NCBI RefSeq assembly: GCF_002095535.1
Contig: NZ_MLJI01000001.1
Location: 356,690-420,689, forward strand
DNA length: 64,000 bases
DNA from: Pantoea cypripedii
GTDB taxonomy: Bacteria > Pseudomonadota > Gammaproteobacteria > Enterobacterales > Enterobacteriaceae
Direction of reading: 5' to 3'
This document shows positions 53,459 to 64,000 of the stretch, in pieces (position 1 is the first letter of the stretch; the number at the start of each line of letters is the position of its first letter). A program made the position numbers and the translations under genes. Below the pieces are notes generated by a model. It saw nothing but the letters and a program-made list of their open reading frames with translations. It was not told where the DNA came from and searched no databases.

Positions 53459-54970
53459 TCAGGGTTTGCCTGAGTTAATCGGGGTAAGGTGTTCAGCGGC
53501 ACGTTCTTCACGGGTGAACGCGCCAGAAAGTGGGGTGCCATCGACGGTGTCGTAGTGACGCACCGCCTGTGGCTTCAGCCAGCGCTGCATCCGGGAAGGC
53601 ATATCAAAACCAATCAACAGCATCACCACGAAGGTCAGGCCGAAGGACAGGCCACCGAGGGCGCTGCCGAGAGAGGCGTGCTGGGCAATCAGCGCCCCCA
53701 GCACCGGTGCCAGCGCGCCGCCGAGTGAACCAATGTTGTAGATAAAGCTGAGGTTAGCGGCGCGTTGTTCGGTATCGAAGTAGCCACTGATCATCTTCGC
53801 CAGCAGGCCACCGACGCCCTGACTAAACAGCTGTTGCAGGAAGATCAGCAGACACAGCAACCAGACACTGGAGCCGTTCAGCATAAACACCGGGATGATG
53901 ATCATCTGGGCAATCAGCAGGCTCAGGACATAGGTTTTGCGGGTGCCGATGCGGTCGGCGGCAATACCTGCTACGCAGCAGCCAAGTCCCATGCCGAAGC
54001 GGCTAAAGGAGAACACCAGCGCTACCACCTCCGGCGAGTAATGCAGCTCGGTTTTCAGGTAAGTCGGCAACAGCGCGTGGATCGGCCAGCCGTAGAGAAA
54101 CACGCAGACGATGGTGACGGTGAGCATCAGGCTGGTGGGCCAGCGATCCCCGCCGCTTTGTATCAGAAAGCGGATAAAGATTGCGGCGGTGATGACGGCC
54201 AGCACCGCCGTCATTAGCCCGGAAGTTTGATGATCAAAGCAGAAGTAGAGCGCCGCCGCCGCCAGCAAACCCAGCAACAGGTTGAGGGCATTACGAAGCC
54301 GATTTGGCCCGCGAAATAGCGTATCGACCATGGTTTCTGTCGGTTTTGCCGCTTTGGCTTTAGCCGCTGCCCACTCTTCGGCTTCCGGGATGGCCCGGCG
54401 TAGCCACAGGGCGTAAAACACCGGGATGATGCCGAGGTAAAACAGCGAGCGCCAGCCCCACAGCGGCACCACCCAACTGTAGGCCAGCACCGACAGAATC
54501 GCACCAGCCGAAAAACCGGAATTGAGGAAGGCGCTGGCTTTGTTACGCATATCTTTCGGCCAGGTTTCGATGGCATAGGCCGAACTGGTGCCATATTCTC
54601 CGGCCATGCCAATACCCACTAAAATGCGGGCGATAAACATCCAGGTATAGTTAGGAGCAATACCACAGGCTAAGGTGCCACCAGCAAATAATATAATGCT
54701 GGTGATCATCGCACTTTTACGTCCGTATTTGTCGCCCATTGCGCCGAGGGCCAATCCACCAAACCAGCGCAAAATAAACGCCGCAGAAATTAACGCTGCC
54801 GCTTCTGCGGTACTGACATTAAATTCCGCCATTATTTCCGTCAGCACTAACGTAATAATGACGAAATCAAAACCATCCAGCATATAACCCATCCATGCGG
54901 CCCAGAACGCTTTCCATTGCTGGCGGTTAAGCCTTTTATACCAGGGTAATAGCGAGGTTTCTTCAGGCAT
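53459..54970 (-). CDS. NanT-like MFS acid/sialic-acid symporter
   Basis: 503 residues from ATG 54970 (AGGAG six bases upstream). It resembles E. coli NanT over its full length: [113 protein letters not shown], and the extra central segments that give NanT 14 membrane helices. No nanA, nanK or nanE is nearby; instead an RraA-type aldolase follows. Sialate is therefore one option, and another hydroxy- or keto-acid another. Confidence 0.82.
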   Translation of the reverse strand: MPEETSLLPWYKRLNRQQWKAFWAAWMGYMLDGFDFVIITLVLTEIMAEFNVSTAEAAALISAAFILRWFGGLALGAMGDKYGRKSAMITSIILFAGGTLACGIAPNYTWMFIARILVGIGMAGEYGTSSAYAIETWPKDMRNKASAFLNSGFSAGAILSVLAYSWVVPLWGWRSLFYLGIIPVFYALWLRRAIPEAEEWAAAKAKAAKPTETMVDTLFRGPNRLRNALNLLLGLLAAAALYFCFDHQTSGLMTAVLAVITAAIFIRFLIQSGGDRWPTSLMLTVTIVCVFLYGWPIHALLPTYLKTELHYSPEVVALVFSFSRFGMGLGCCVAGIAADRIGTRKTYVLSLLIAQMIIIPVFMLNGSSVWLLCLLIFLQQLFSQGVGGLLAKMISGYFDTEQRAANLSFIYNIGSLGGALAPVLGALIAQHASLGSALGGLSFGLTFVVMLLIGFDMPSRMQRWLKPQAVRHYDTVDGTPLSGAFTREERAAEHLTPINSGKP

Positions 54971-55278
54971 GACTGGCTCCTGATGCGATTTATAGGGTAA
55001 GAGGAATAAGGGGCGTGCAGGCACGTCCGGTTCAGGGTGTTTATTTTTCTGTTTGAGGAAGCCTACCGGATAAATAACGTGTTACGAAAGTTGTGTTACG
55101 GCTAACAGCGGGGTGATCACGAAATGAAATTCAGTATTGATTTAACACAATGATAAATAAACTTATTGGATTTTATTATGGGGGGATAATTTTATTGTAT
55201 GGGATTCTGGTATCATAGGTGCAATGAAATGGCGTCGAATCACCGTTATCCTGATTTCAGCTTGCCGCAGGGTGCAAA
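54971..55278. other. Divergent promoter region, NanT-like gene and antiterminator
   Basis: 308 bases, AT-rich on the right side. TGG-TATCAT (55208-55216) is an extended -10 element for the antiterminator gene, with no clear -35. No RAT-like sequence was seen here, so the antiterminator gene does not seem to be controlled by antitermination itself. Confidence 0.45.
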
Positions 55279-56142
55279 ATGAAGATTGCGAAAATACTTA
55301 ATAATAATGTGGCTATCGTACTGGGCGAGCAGGGCCAGGAACAGGTGGTGATGGGACGCGGGCTGGCGTTTCAAAAACGCGTGGGCGACCCGCTGGATGC
55401 GCAGTTGATTGAAAAGGTGTTTGCACTACAAAACCATGCGCTGACCAGCCGCCTGAGCGAGCTGCTCTCGGAGATCCCGATTGAGGTGATCACCACCACC
55501 GAATTGATCATCGCGCGCGCCCGGCAGCAACTGGGATCGACGTTGCACGAAAGCCTGTCGATCGCGTTATGCGATCACTGCAACTTCGCCATTGAACGCC
55601 ACCGACAGAACCTGCCGATCCGCAATGTGTTGATCTGGGAGATCAAAACCCTGTACCCCAATGAGTATGCGCTTGGACTGGAGGCGCTGGCGATCATCGA
55701 AAAACGTCTCGGCGAACGGCTGCCGGAGGATGAAGCGGGGTTTATTGCCATGCATCTGGTCAATGCGCAGCTCGACAACGATATGTCGGATGTCGCGCAT
55801 ATCACGCGTTTTATGCAGGATATTTTGCAGATCGTGAAGTATCGCCTGCAACTGGATTATCGCGTCGAAAGCCTGAGTTACAACCGGTTCGTCAACCATC
55901 TGAAATTCTTCGCACAGCGCATGCTGGGCAAACGCGGCGTGTGCAGTGAGGACGAATCATTGCACGATGTGGTACGCGACAAGTACCCGGAAGCCTATCA
56001 GTGCACCCTCAAAGTGGATCAGCATATTCAGCAGAAATATCAGTACGCCCTGTCAAATGAGGAACGGATGTTTCTCACCATCCATATTGAGCGGGTGCGC
56101 AAAGAGACGCGCGCGTTGCAGGAAGATCCTGATGAAGCCTGA
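55279..56142 (+). CDS. licT: BglG/LicT-family transcriptional antiterminator
   Basis: 287 residues. The N-terminal RNA-binding domain (MKIAKILNNNVAIVLGEQGQEQVVMGRGLAFQKRVGD) is followed by two PTS-regulation domains with their phosphorylatable histidines visible in DHCNFAIERH, FIAMHLVNAQ, RFVNHLKFFAQRM and LTIHIERV. When unphosphorylated by the PTS enzyme II it binds the RAT element and prevents termination. The matching RAT lies 3.4 kb away in the bglF leader. The gene is convergent with bglB rather than upstream of bglF as in E. coli or Bacillus. Confidence 0.93.
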   Translation: MKIAKILNNNVAIVLGEQGQEQVVMGRGLAFQKRVGDPLDAQLIEKVFALQNHALTSRLSELLSEIPIEVITTTELIIARARQQLGSTLHESLSIALCDHCNFAIERHRQNLPIRNVLIWEIKTLYPNEYALGLEALAIIEKRLGERLPEDEAGFIAMHLVNAQLDNDMSDVAHITRFMQDILQIVKYRLQLDYRVESLSYNRFVNHLKFFAQRMLGKRGVCSEDESLHDVVRDKYPEAYQCTLKVDQHIQQKYQYALSNEERMFLTIHIERVRKETRALQEDPDEA

Positions 56143-56156
56143 AAACGGCACGATCC

Positions 56157-56213
56157 GTAGCGGCGCGATTTATCGCGCGGTTTTTTGGCCTGCGCGATAA
56201 ATCGCACCGCTAC
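56157..56213. repeat. Inverted pair of palindromic repeat units between licT and bglB
   Basis: Unit 1 (56157-56178, GTAGCGGCGCGAT then TTATCGCGC) is followed by GGTTTTTT; unit 2 (56192-56213, GCGCGATAAATCG then CACCGCTAC) is its inverted copy with one mismatch. The orientation of the pair is reversed relative to 34923-34984. It lies between convergent stop codons and can terminate licT transcription. Confidence 0.75.
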
Positions 56214-56224
56214 GACCAGGTGCT

Positions 56225-59625
<3,401 letters not shown>

Positions 59626-59684
59626 TCAAACGCCGCCATCTTCCAGCAATCAACGCTGAACAGGCAAAGGGAGAAGGGTGGAAA

Positions 59685-59700
59685 TGTGAAGAGGGTCAAA
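59685..59700 (-). promoter_or_regulatory. CRP-like site upstream of the bglF leader
   Basis: TGTGA-AGAGGG-TCAAA has the CRP spacing and nine of ten conserved bases. It is about 60 bases upstream of the RAT element. The promoter hexamers between them are not clear, though TTGACC on the minus strand overlaps the site and could be a -35. Confidence 0.45.
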
Positions 59701-59706
59701 AAATAT

Positions 59707-59765
59707 GCGCGATAAATCGCGCCGCCACGGCTGGATGCGGTCTGTAGCGGCGCAATTTATTGCGC
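59707..59765. repeat. Inverted pair of palindromic repeat units
   Basis: Unit 1 (59707-59728, GCGCGATAAATCG then CGCCGCCAC) and unit 2 (59744-59765, GTAGCGGCGCAATT then TATTGCGC), each a member of the repeat family, sit just after the LysR stop codon on the minus strand and before the bglF promoter region. They may terminate the LysR transcript. Confidence 0.7.
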
Positions 59766-59773
59766 GGGTTTTG

Positions 59774-60697
59774 CTATCCCGCCTGCGCTTCTTCGTTCTG
59801 CATTAACGCGAAAAATGACTCCAGCTCGCGCAGCATCATCGACGCGGCAATCGACAGCTGGCGCTGCGGGGCGACGCACAACGACAGGGTGAACGGCTTC
59901 AGGATGCCATCAATCAGCGGGATAAATTTCAGCTCGCCACGGCGGTATTCATCCACAATATCCAGCCAGCACATCAGGCTGATACCGACGTCATCACGCA
60001 CCAGCGAACGCAGCATATGGATATTGTTGGTGCGGCCCACCTCATTCAGGGTGATGCCGGAACTGTTCACCAGCGCCTCCAGCGGCTCCGCCAGCATCAA
60101 TGGCGCGGCGGGCACGATAAACGGCCAGGACTCGCAATGGCTGAAGCGGATACTTTCCAGCTTTGCCAGCGGATGCTGGCTGCTGACCACGATGCCGAGC
60201 CGCAAGTCGGCGAATGATTTCACCAGCAGTTCGCGTGAGCAATTTGGATTGAGCATGATGCCGAAATCGGCGTCGCCATTGGTCAGCGCATTGGCGATAT
60301 GGATATTGCTCATGGTGGTGAGCGTAAAGGAGATGCCGGGATACTCGGTGCGGATACGTTGCAGAATCGACGAGAAAAAGCCGCGGTTGATGGCGTCAAT
60401 GGTGGCGATATGCACATGACCGTGACGCAAACCGCGCAGATCATCCAGCTGGGTACAGACGCGCCCAAACTCGCGCTGCCAGTTCTTTGCGGCGTTAAGC
60501 AGGATTTCCCCGGCGGCTGTCATACGTAATCCTGATGGATGACGCTCAAACAGCGGCATATCCAGCTGCTTTTCCACACGCAAAATTTGCCGGTCGATGG
60601 AGGATGCCGACACGTGCAGCGTCTCGGAAGCCTTACGCAGTGAACCCTGGCGGGCCACCTCGGTGAAATAAATCAGAAACCGGGAGAAGGCGAACAT
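59774..60697 (-). CDS. LysR-family transcriptional regulator
   Basis: 307 residues. The HTH FSRFLIYFTEVARQGSLRKASETLHVSASSIDRQILRVEKQL begins at the very N terminus. The effector domain includes GHVHIATIDAINRGF, ADFGIMLNP and DDVGISLMCWLDIVDEYRRGEL. It is divergent from the reductase-amidohydrolase operon across about 150 bases, so it very probably regulates that catabolic operon rather than the bgl genes behind it. Confidence 0.85.
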   Translation of the reverse strand: MFAFSRFLIYFTEVARQGSLRKASETLHVSASSIDRQILRVEKQLDMPLFERHPSGLRMTAAGEILLNAAKNWQREFGRVCTQLDDLRGLRHGHVHIATIDAINRGFFSSILQRIRTEYPGISFTLTTMSNIHIANALTNGDADFGIMLNPNCSRELLVKSFADLRLGIVVSSQHPLAKLESIRFSHCESWPFIVPAAPLMLAEPLEALVNSSGITLNEVGRTNNIHMLRSLVRDDVGISLMCWLDIVDEYRRGELKFIPLIDGILKPFTLSLCVAPQRQLSIAASMMLRELESFFALMQNEEAQAG

Positions 60698-60844
60698 AGC
60701 AGGTGCTCTCTTTTTTGCAACGCTTCGTGCTAATTAAACAGATGGACGCTTACACACAGGCAAAATAATAATCGCAATCACGATAAAAACAAGACTACGC
60801 GCGGCTTCCCGGCCGATGACGAGTCCGTCGTATGCAGGATTATT

Positions 60845-61801
60845 ATGAAGCAGGCAGAGAATCTGGCTGTCACCGTCATCGCAAAGCAGTTCAACGGTGC
60901 TGGCAATGTATTACTGACCCTGGCGTCTGCCAGCGGACACCCACTACCGGCATTCACCCCCGGTGCCCATATTGATGTGACCATTCCCGACTGCGGCAAG
61001 CGGCAGTATTCGCTGTGCTCGGCTGCCGGGGAAGATCACTACCAGATTTGCGTCCGTCTCGATCAGGCATCGGGCGGCGGCTCCCGCTGGCTGCACCATT
61101 ATGTGCAGTCAGGGGCGAACTTAGCCATTTCCGCACCCCGTAACCATTTCCCGTTACCCGATGCACCGCGCACGCTGCTGTTTGCCGCCGGTATCGGCCT
61201 GACGCCGCTGCTGGTGATGGCGGAAGAGCTGGCGGCGCGCGGTGCGGATTTCACGCTGCATCTGTATCTCAAACGCCACGATGAACTGCCGTTCAGCACC
61301 CGTCTGGAGCGGCTGGGCGAGCGCGTGCAGCTGCATTACAGCAGCGAAGGCGACAGCCTGCGCCAGCGTATCCCGGCCGATCTCCAGCAGCCGCTTAACA
61401 GCGTACTGGTGAGCTGTGGACCGGCCGGATTTATGGATCATCTGCACCAGCTGGCATTGCAGCACGGCTGGCAGGCCACGCAACTGCATAGCGAGAAATT
61501 CAAAGCTGTTGCCACTGCGCAATCGGTTGCTGGCGACACGTTTGAGGTTGAAATCGCTTCCAGCGGGGCGCGTTACACCATCGATGCCGATGAAACCATT
61601 GCCGAGGTGCTGGAGCGGGCAGGTATTGAGATCGAACTTTCCTGCGAGCAGGGCATGTGCGGTGCCTGCATCACCAGCGTGCTGAGTGGTGAACCGGACC
61701 ATCGCGATGAAGTGCTGAGTCAGAAAGAACGCGCCGCCAATGACTGCATTGTGTTGTGCTGCTCACGCTCCCGTTCCCCGCTGCTGGTACTCGATCTATG
61801 A
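60845..61801 (+). CDS. PDR/VanB-family oxygenase reductase
   Basis: 318 residues of the phthalate dioxygenase reductase type. An N-terminal FMN-binding barrel (PGAHIDVTIPDCGKRQYSLCS), an NAD-binding domain (LLFAAGIGLTPLLVMAEEL, VLVSCGPAGFMDHL), and a C-terminal plant-type [2Fe-2S] ferredoxin with its cysteines in CEQGMCGACITSVL and IVLCCS. It feeds electrons to a Rieske oxygenase or demethylase. No oxygenase component is in the window; it may lie beyond the right edge. The stop overlaps the next start (ATGA). Confidence 0.9.
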   Translation: MKQAENLAVTVIAKQFNGAGNVLLTLASASGHPLPAFTPGAHIDVTIPDCGKRQYSLCSAAGEDHYQICVRLDQASGGGSRWLHHYVQSGANLAISAPRNHFPLPDAPRTLLFAAGIGLTPLLVMAEELAARGADFTLHLYLKRHDELPFSTRLERLGERVQLHYSSEGDSLRQRIPADLQQPLNSVLVSCGPAGFMDHLHQLALQHGWQATQLHSEKFKAVATAQSVAGDTFEVEIASSGARYTIDADETIAEVLERAGIEIELSCEQGMCGACITSVLSGEPDHRDEVLSQKERAANDCIVLCCSRSRSPLLVLDL

Positions 61802-63003
61802 ACGCGTATCCAGGCGCGAGCGGCGCGCGTTTACCCCGCTGGCTGTTACCCGAAAACTGGCCGATGCAGCAGGGGCAACCGGCGCTGGCAACCTTGCATT
61901 TCACTGCCGATGGCACCCGTTTCGAGCCACATCGCGACATCAGCGGCTATCTGGCGCTGGGTGGTGCGCTGGTGCTGCCCGCGCTGATTGAACCCCATGC
62001 CCATCTGGATAAAACCTTTACCGTGCAGCGCAGTCCGGCTCAGCAGCCGGGCCTGCTGGCGGCCATTGCCGCCATGCATCAGGATCGCGACCGCTGGAAC
62101 GCGGACGATCTGCGCAGCCGGGCCACGCAGGCGCTGAACTGGGCAGTGGAGGCCGGTGTGGGCCTGCTGCGCACCCATATCGACTGGTTTTCTGCCGACG
62201 CGCCGCTGGCGTGGCAAATCGTTGGCGAGTTGCAGCACCCGTTATGCGTTATCGAGCGGGTCGCGCTGGCCCCGGTGACATTTTTTGCGGACGCCGACCA
62301 GGCAGAGCATATCGCTGCGCAGGTGGCGGCCAGCGGTGCCGTGCTCGGCGGCTTTATTCACAGCAGCAACTGGGACGCTCAGGCGTTCACCCATTTGTTG
62401 CAGGCAGCAGAGCGCTGGCAGCTGGATATCGATTTGCACATCGACGAAGAGTTGAGTGCTGATGCGCAGGGGCTGCGCTGGCTGGCGCGCTATTTGCAAC
62501 AGCATCCGTTTAGCGGACGCATCACCTGTAGCCACGGCTGTGCGCTGGCGCAGCAGGATGACGGCACCGCCATCCTGGATGTGCTGGCGCAACATCGCGT
62601 CACGCTGATTGCGCTGCCGCTCACCAATCTGTTGTTGCAGGACGCCGTGCCGGGCCGCACGCCGCGTCAGCGTGGTTTAACGCTGATTAAAGAAGCGCAG
62701 GCGCGCGGCATTCCGCTGCTGCTCGGGGCGGATAACGTGCAGGACGCTTTCTGCCCGGTTGGCAGTTACGACCCACTCGACACCCTGTTCAGCGGCCTGC
62801 TGAGCGCTCAGCTGGGTGCGGCTTTTGATGAGGCATCGGCCCTGATTTGCCAGCGCACCGCGCTGCATGACGGTGCAACTTTGCCTGCGAATGATTTTGT
62901 CATTTTCCCTGATGCCGATACGGCCAGCTGGCCGCTGCGCCACCGTCGTCGCTATCGGCTAACACAGGGGATCTGTTATGGGGAATTCTCTGATGACGCT
63001 TGA
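61798..63003 (+). CDS. Amidohydrolase, cytosine deaminase-like
   Basis: 401 residues from ATG 61798, coupled to the reductase gene. The metal site of the amidohydrolase barrel is visible: IEPHAHLDKTF (HxH), DLHIDEEL, CSHGCAL and LLLGADNVQDAFCPVG with the final aspartate. This set is that of the cytosine/isoguanine deaminase branch. Within an operon with a creatininase and a RidA protein it probably opens or deaminates an N-heterocyclic substrate; the exact ring is unknown. Confidence 0.83.
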   Translation: MNAYPGASGARLPRWLLPENWPMQQGQPALATLHFTADGTRFEPHRDISGYLALGGALVLPALIEPHAHLDKTFTVQRSPAQQPGLLAAIAAMHQDRDRWNADDLRSRATQALNWAVEAGVGLLRTHIDWFSADAPLAWQIVGELQHPLCVIERVALAPVTFFADADQAEHIAAQVAASGAVLGGFIHSSNWDAQAFTHLLQAAERWQLDIDLHIDEELSADAQGLRWLARYLQQHPFSGRITCSHGCALAQQDDGTAILDVLAQHRVTLIALPLTNLLLQDAVPGRTPRQRGLTLIKEAQARGIPLLLGADNVQDAFCPVGSYDPLDTLFSGLLSAQLGAAFDEASALICQRTALHDGATLPANDFVIFPDADTASWPLRHRRRYRLTQGICYGEFSDDA

Positions 63004-63448
63004 TGTTGGGGCGGGTAAACCGCTGGCGAAATATGCCGCGTGGCGACGCGCGGGCGACTTTATCTTTCTCTCCGGCATTATCCCGGTGAACCCGCAAACC
63101 GCGCTGATTGTGCGCGGTTACGACGATATTCCTGCTGCGGCCCAGCAACTGCTGGGACGTACCGGTGAGTTCTCCACCGATATCAAAGAAGGGCCGATTC
63201 TGGCGCAAAGCTGGTATGTGCTGGAGAGCATCCGCACCACCATCGAGAGCGCGGGCGGCCAGATGAGCGACGTGATCAAACTGGTGCAGTACTTCCGCAA
63301 TCTGGACCACTTTCCCCACTACAGCCGGGTGCGCAAGCTGTTTTATCCCGATGCGCCGCCGGTTTCCACCGTGGTTCAGGTCAGCGAAATGCTGCCCAGT
63401 CCGGATGTCTTAATTGAAGTTGAAGCGACGGCGTGGTTGCCGCAATAA
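62978..63448 (+). CDS. RidA/YjgF-family protein
   Basis: 156 residues. KYAAWRRAGDFIFLSGIIPVNPQTAL, SWYVLESIRTTIESAGGQMSDVIKLVQYFRNLDHFPHYSRVRKLFYPDAPPVSTVVQVSEML and IEVEATAWLP are typical of RidA trimers that hydrolyse reactive imines or enamines or act as specialised deaminases. The start may be ATG 62978 (AGGGGA upstream) or ATG 62993 (GGGGAA upstream). Both overlap the amidohydrolase gene. Placement between two amide-hydrolysing enzymes fits removal of an imine or carbamate intermediate, as RutC does in pyrimidine breakdown. Confidence 0.88.
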   Translation: MGNSLMTLDVGAGKPLAKYAAWRRAGDFIFLSGIIPVNPQTALIVRGYDDIPAAAQQLLGRTGEFSTDIKEGPILAQSWYVLESIRTTIESAGGQMSDVIKLVQYFRNLDHFPHYSRVRKLFYPDAPPVSTVVQVSEMLPSPDVLIEVEATAWLPQ

Positions 63449-63462
63449 CACGAGGAAGCGAG

Positions 63463-64000
63463 ATGTTACATGGTTATATTCCGGCAAACCGCTTTTTGCC
63501 GTACCTGAGCTGGACTGATATCGCCACGCTGGAAGACAAAGCCAACACGGTGATTGTGCTGCCAACCGGCGCGATTGAACAACATGGCCCGCATCTGCCG
63601 TGCGCGGTGGATAGCGTGATTTCATCCGGCGTGGTGGGGCATGCACTGGCGCGTTTACCGGCGACGATCCCGGCCTATGCCATTCCGCCGATCACCTATG
63701 GCAAATCCGATGAGCACCTGCATTTCCCCGGTACCCTGACGCTGACCGGTGAAACCCTGCTGCACACCATTCTGGAGATTGGCGAGTCCTTGTACCGCGC
63801 CGGTTTCCGCAAGTTCCTGATGGTCAATGGTCATGGCGGTCAGCCGCAGCCGTTGCAGATGGCGGCGCGCGAGCTGCGTCTGCGCCACGGCGACATGATC
63901 ATCATCATGCAGGACACCTTCAAAGTGCCGAACTGCGCCGAAAGTTTTATGGACGAGCAGGAACGCCAGATGGCGATGCACGCCGGACATGCAGAAACGG
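63463..64000 (+). CDS. Creatininase-family amidohydrolase (3' end outside window)
   Basis: Open from ATG 63463 (GAGG seven bases upstream) to the window edge, 179 codons. The translation contains TGAIEQHGPHLP, DSVISSGV, PPITYGKSDEHLHFPGTLTL, MVNGHGGQ and HAGHAET, the metal-binding and catalytic blocks of the creatininase / creatinine amidohydrolase family. Family members hydrolyse cyclic or linear amides such as creatinine or formamidopyrimidines. It is the fourth gene of the operon headed by the PDR-type reductase. Confidence 0.92.
   Translation, partial: MLHGYIPANRFLPYLSWTDIATLEDKANTVIVLPTGAIEQHGPHLPCAVDSVISSGVVGHALARLPATIPAYAIPPITYGKSDEHLHFPGTLTLTGETLLHTILEIGESLYRAGFRKFLMVNGHGGQPQPLQMAARELRLRHGDMIIIMQDTFKVPNCAESFMDEQERQMAMHAGHAET

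Noticed and set aside
59774..60697. Assigning the LysR gene to control of bglF
   Set aside because: bglF has a full RAT-terminator leader and its own antiterminator; the LysR gene faces the reductase operon.

Overview
The window looks like chromosomal DNA of an enterobacterium of the Pantoea/Erwinia group. It is GC-rich and densely coded. Its proteins resemble enterobacterial Gcd, DmlA/DmlR, Nac, YghU, NanT, BglF and AscB. No rRNA, tRNA, CRISPR array, integrase or transposase was seen, so the genus is an inference from protein resemblance only. 57 protein genes are listed; the last runs off the right edge. Most are accessory metabolism: uptake systems, oxidoreductases and their local regulators.

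Layout. 1-5 kb: membrane quinoprotein glucose dehydrogenase (gcd) with a GalR-type operator upstream, a degenerate EAL-like protein and an MFS exporter. 5-9 kb: a Gfo/Idh/MocA oxidoreductase divergent from a BadF-type sugar kinase and a ROK repressor, then a GC-rich non-coding element bounded by two related hairpins. 9-16 kb: a family-1 sugar ABC transporter (ATPase and GNAT gene divergent from binding protein and permeases) with an intracellular GH28 enzyme. 16-18 kb: the divergent dmlA/dmlR pair. 18-20 kb: an AT-rich two-gene module, an OLD/RecF-like ATPase translationally coupled to a PIN-like nuclease; this is the best candidate for an undescribed defence-type system. 20-25 kb: a sugar porter and a CRP-type operon of an SSS symporter, a cytoplasmic sialidase-fold protein and an SDR. 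25-31 kb: a sigma-54 activator divergent from a sigma-54 promoter driving an oxidoreductase, a TIM-barrel isomerase and a sugar-binding protein, followed by a Fur-box-linked YncE-like lipoprotein. 31-41 kb: a YghU-type GST, two LacI regulators, and three more Gfo/Idh/MocA dehydrogenases with two TIM-barrel isomerases, suggesting inositol or 3-keto-sugar chemistry. An AT-rich beta-helix orphan follows.

41-52 kb is a nitrogen-scavenging block: amino-acid ABC ATPase and permeases, an SDR, a biotin-carrier-like protein without its biotinyl lysine, nac with a sigma-54 promoter and NtrC-type sites, an aminotransferase, and a binding protein-pxpB-pxpC-pxpA operon with two Nac-type sites upstream. 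52-55 kb: a DMT transporter, and an RraA-like aldolase paired with a NanT-like transporter. 55-60 kb: a beta-glucoside PTS (bglF) and 6-phospho-beta-glucosidase controlled by a LicT/BglG antiterminator through an almost perfect RAT element and overlapping terminator. 60-64 kb: a LysR regulator divergent from a catabolic operon of a PDR/VanB reductase, an amidohydrolase, a RidA protein and a creatininase.

A palindromic repeat family, core GTAGCGGCGCGAT followed by TTATCGCGC, sits at gene 3' ends in at least six places and in some probably doubles as a terminator. Functions are read from motifs and remembered family resemblance; no searches were run.
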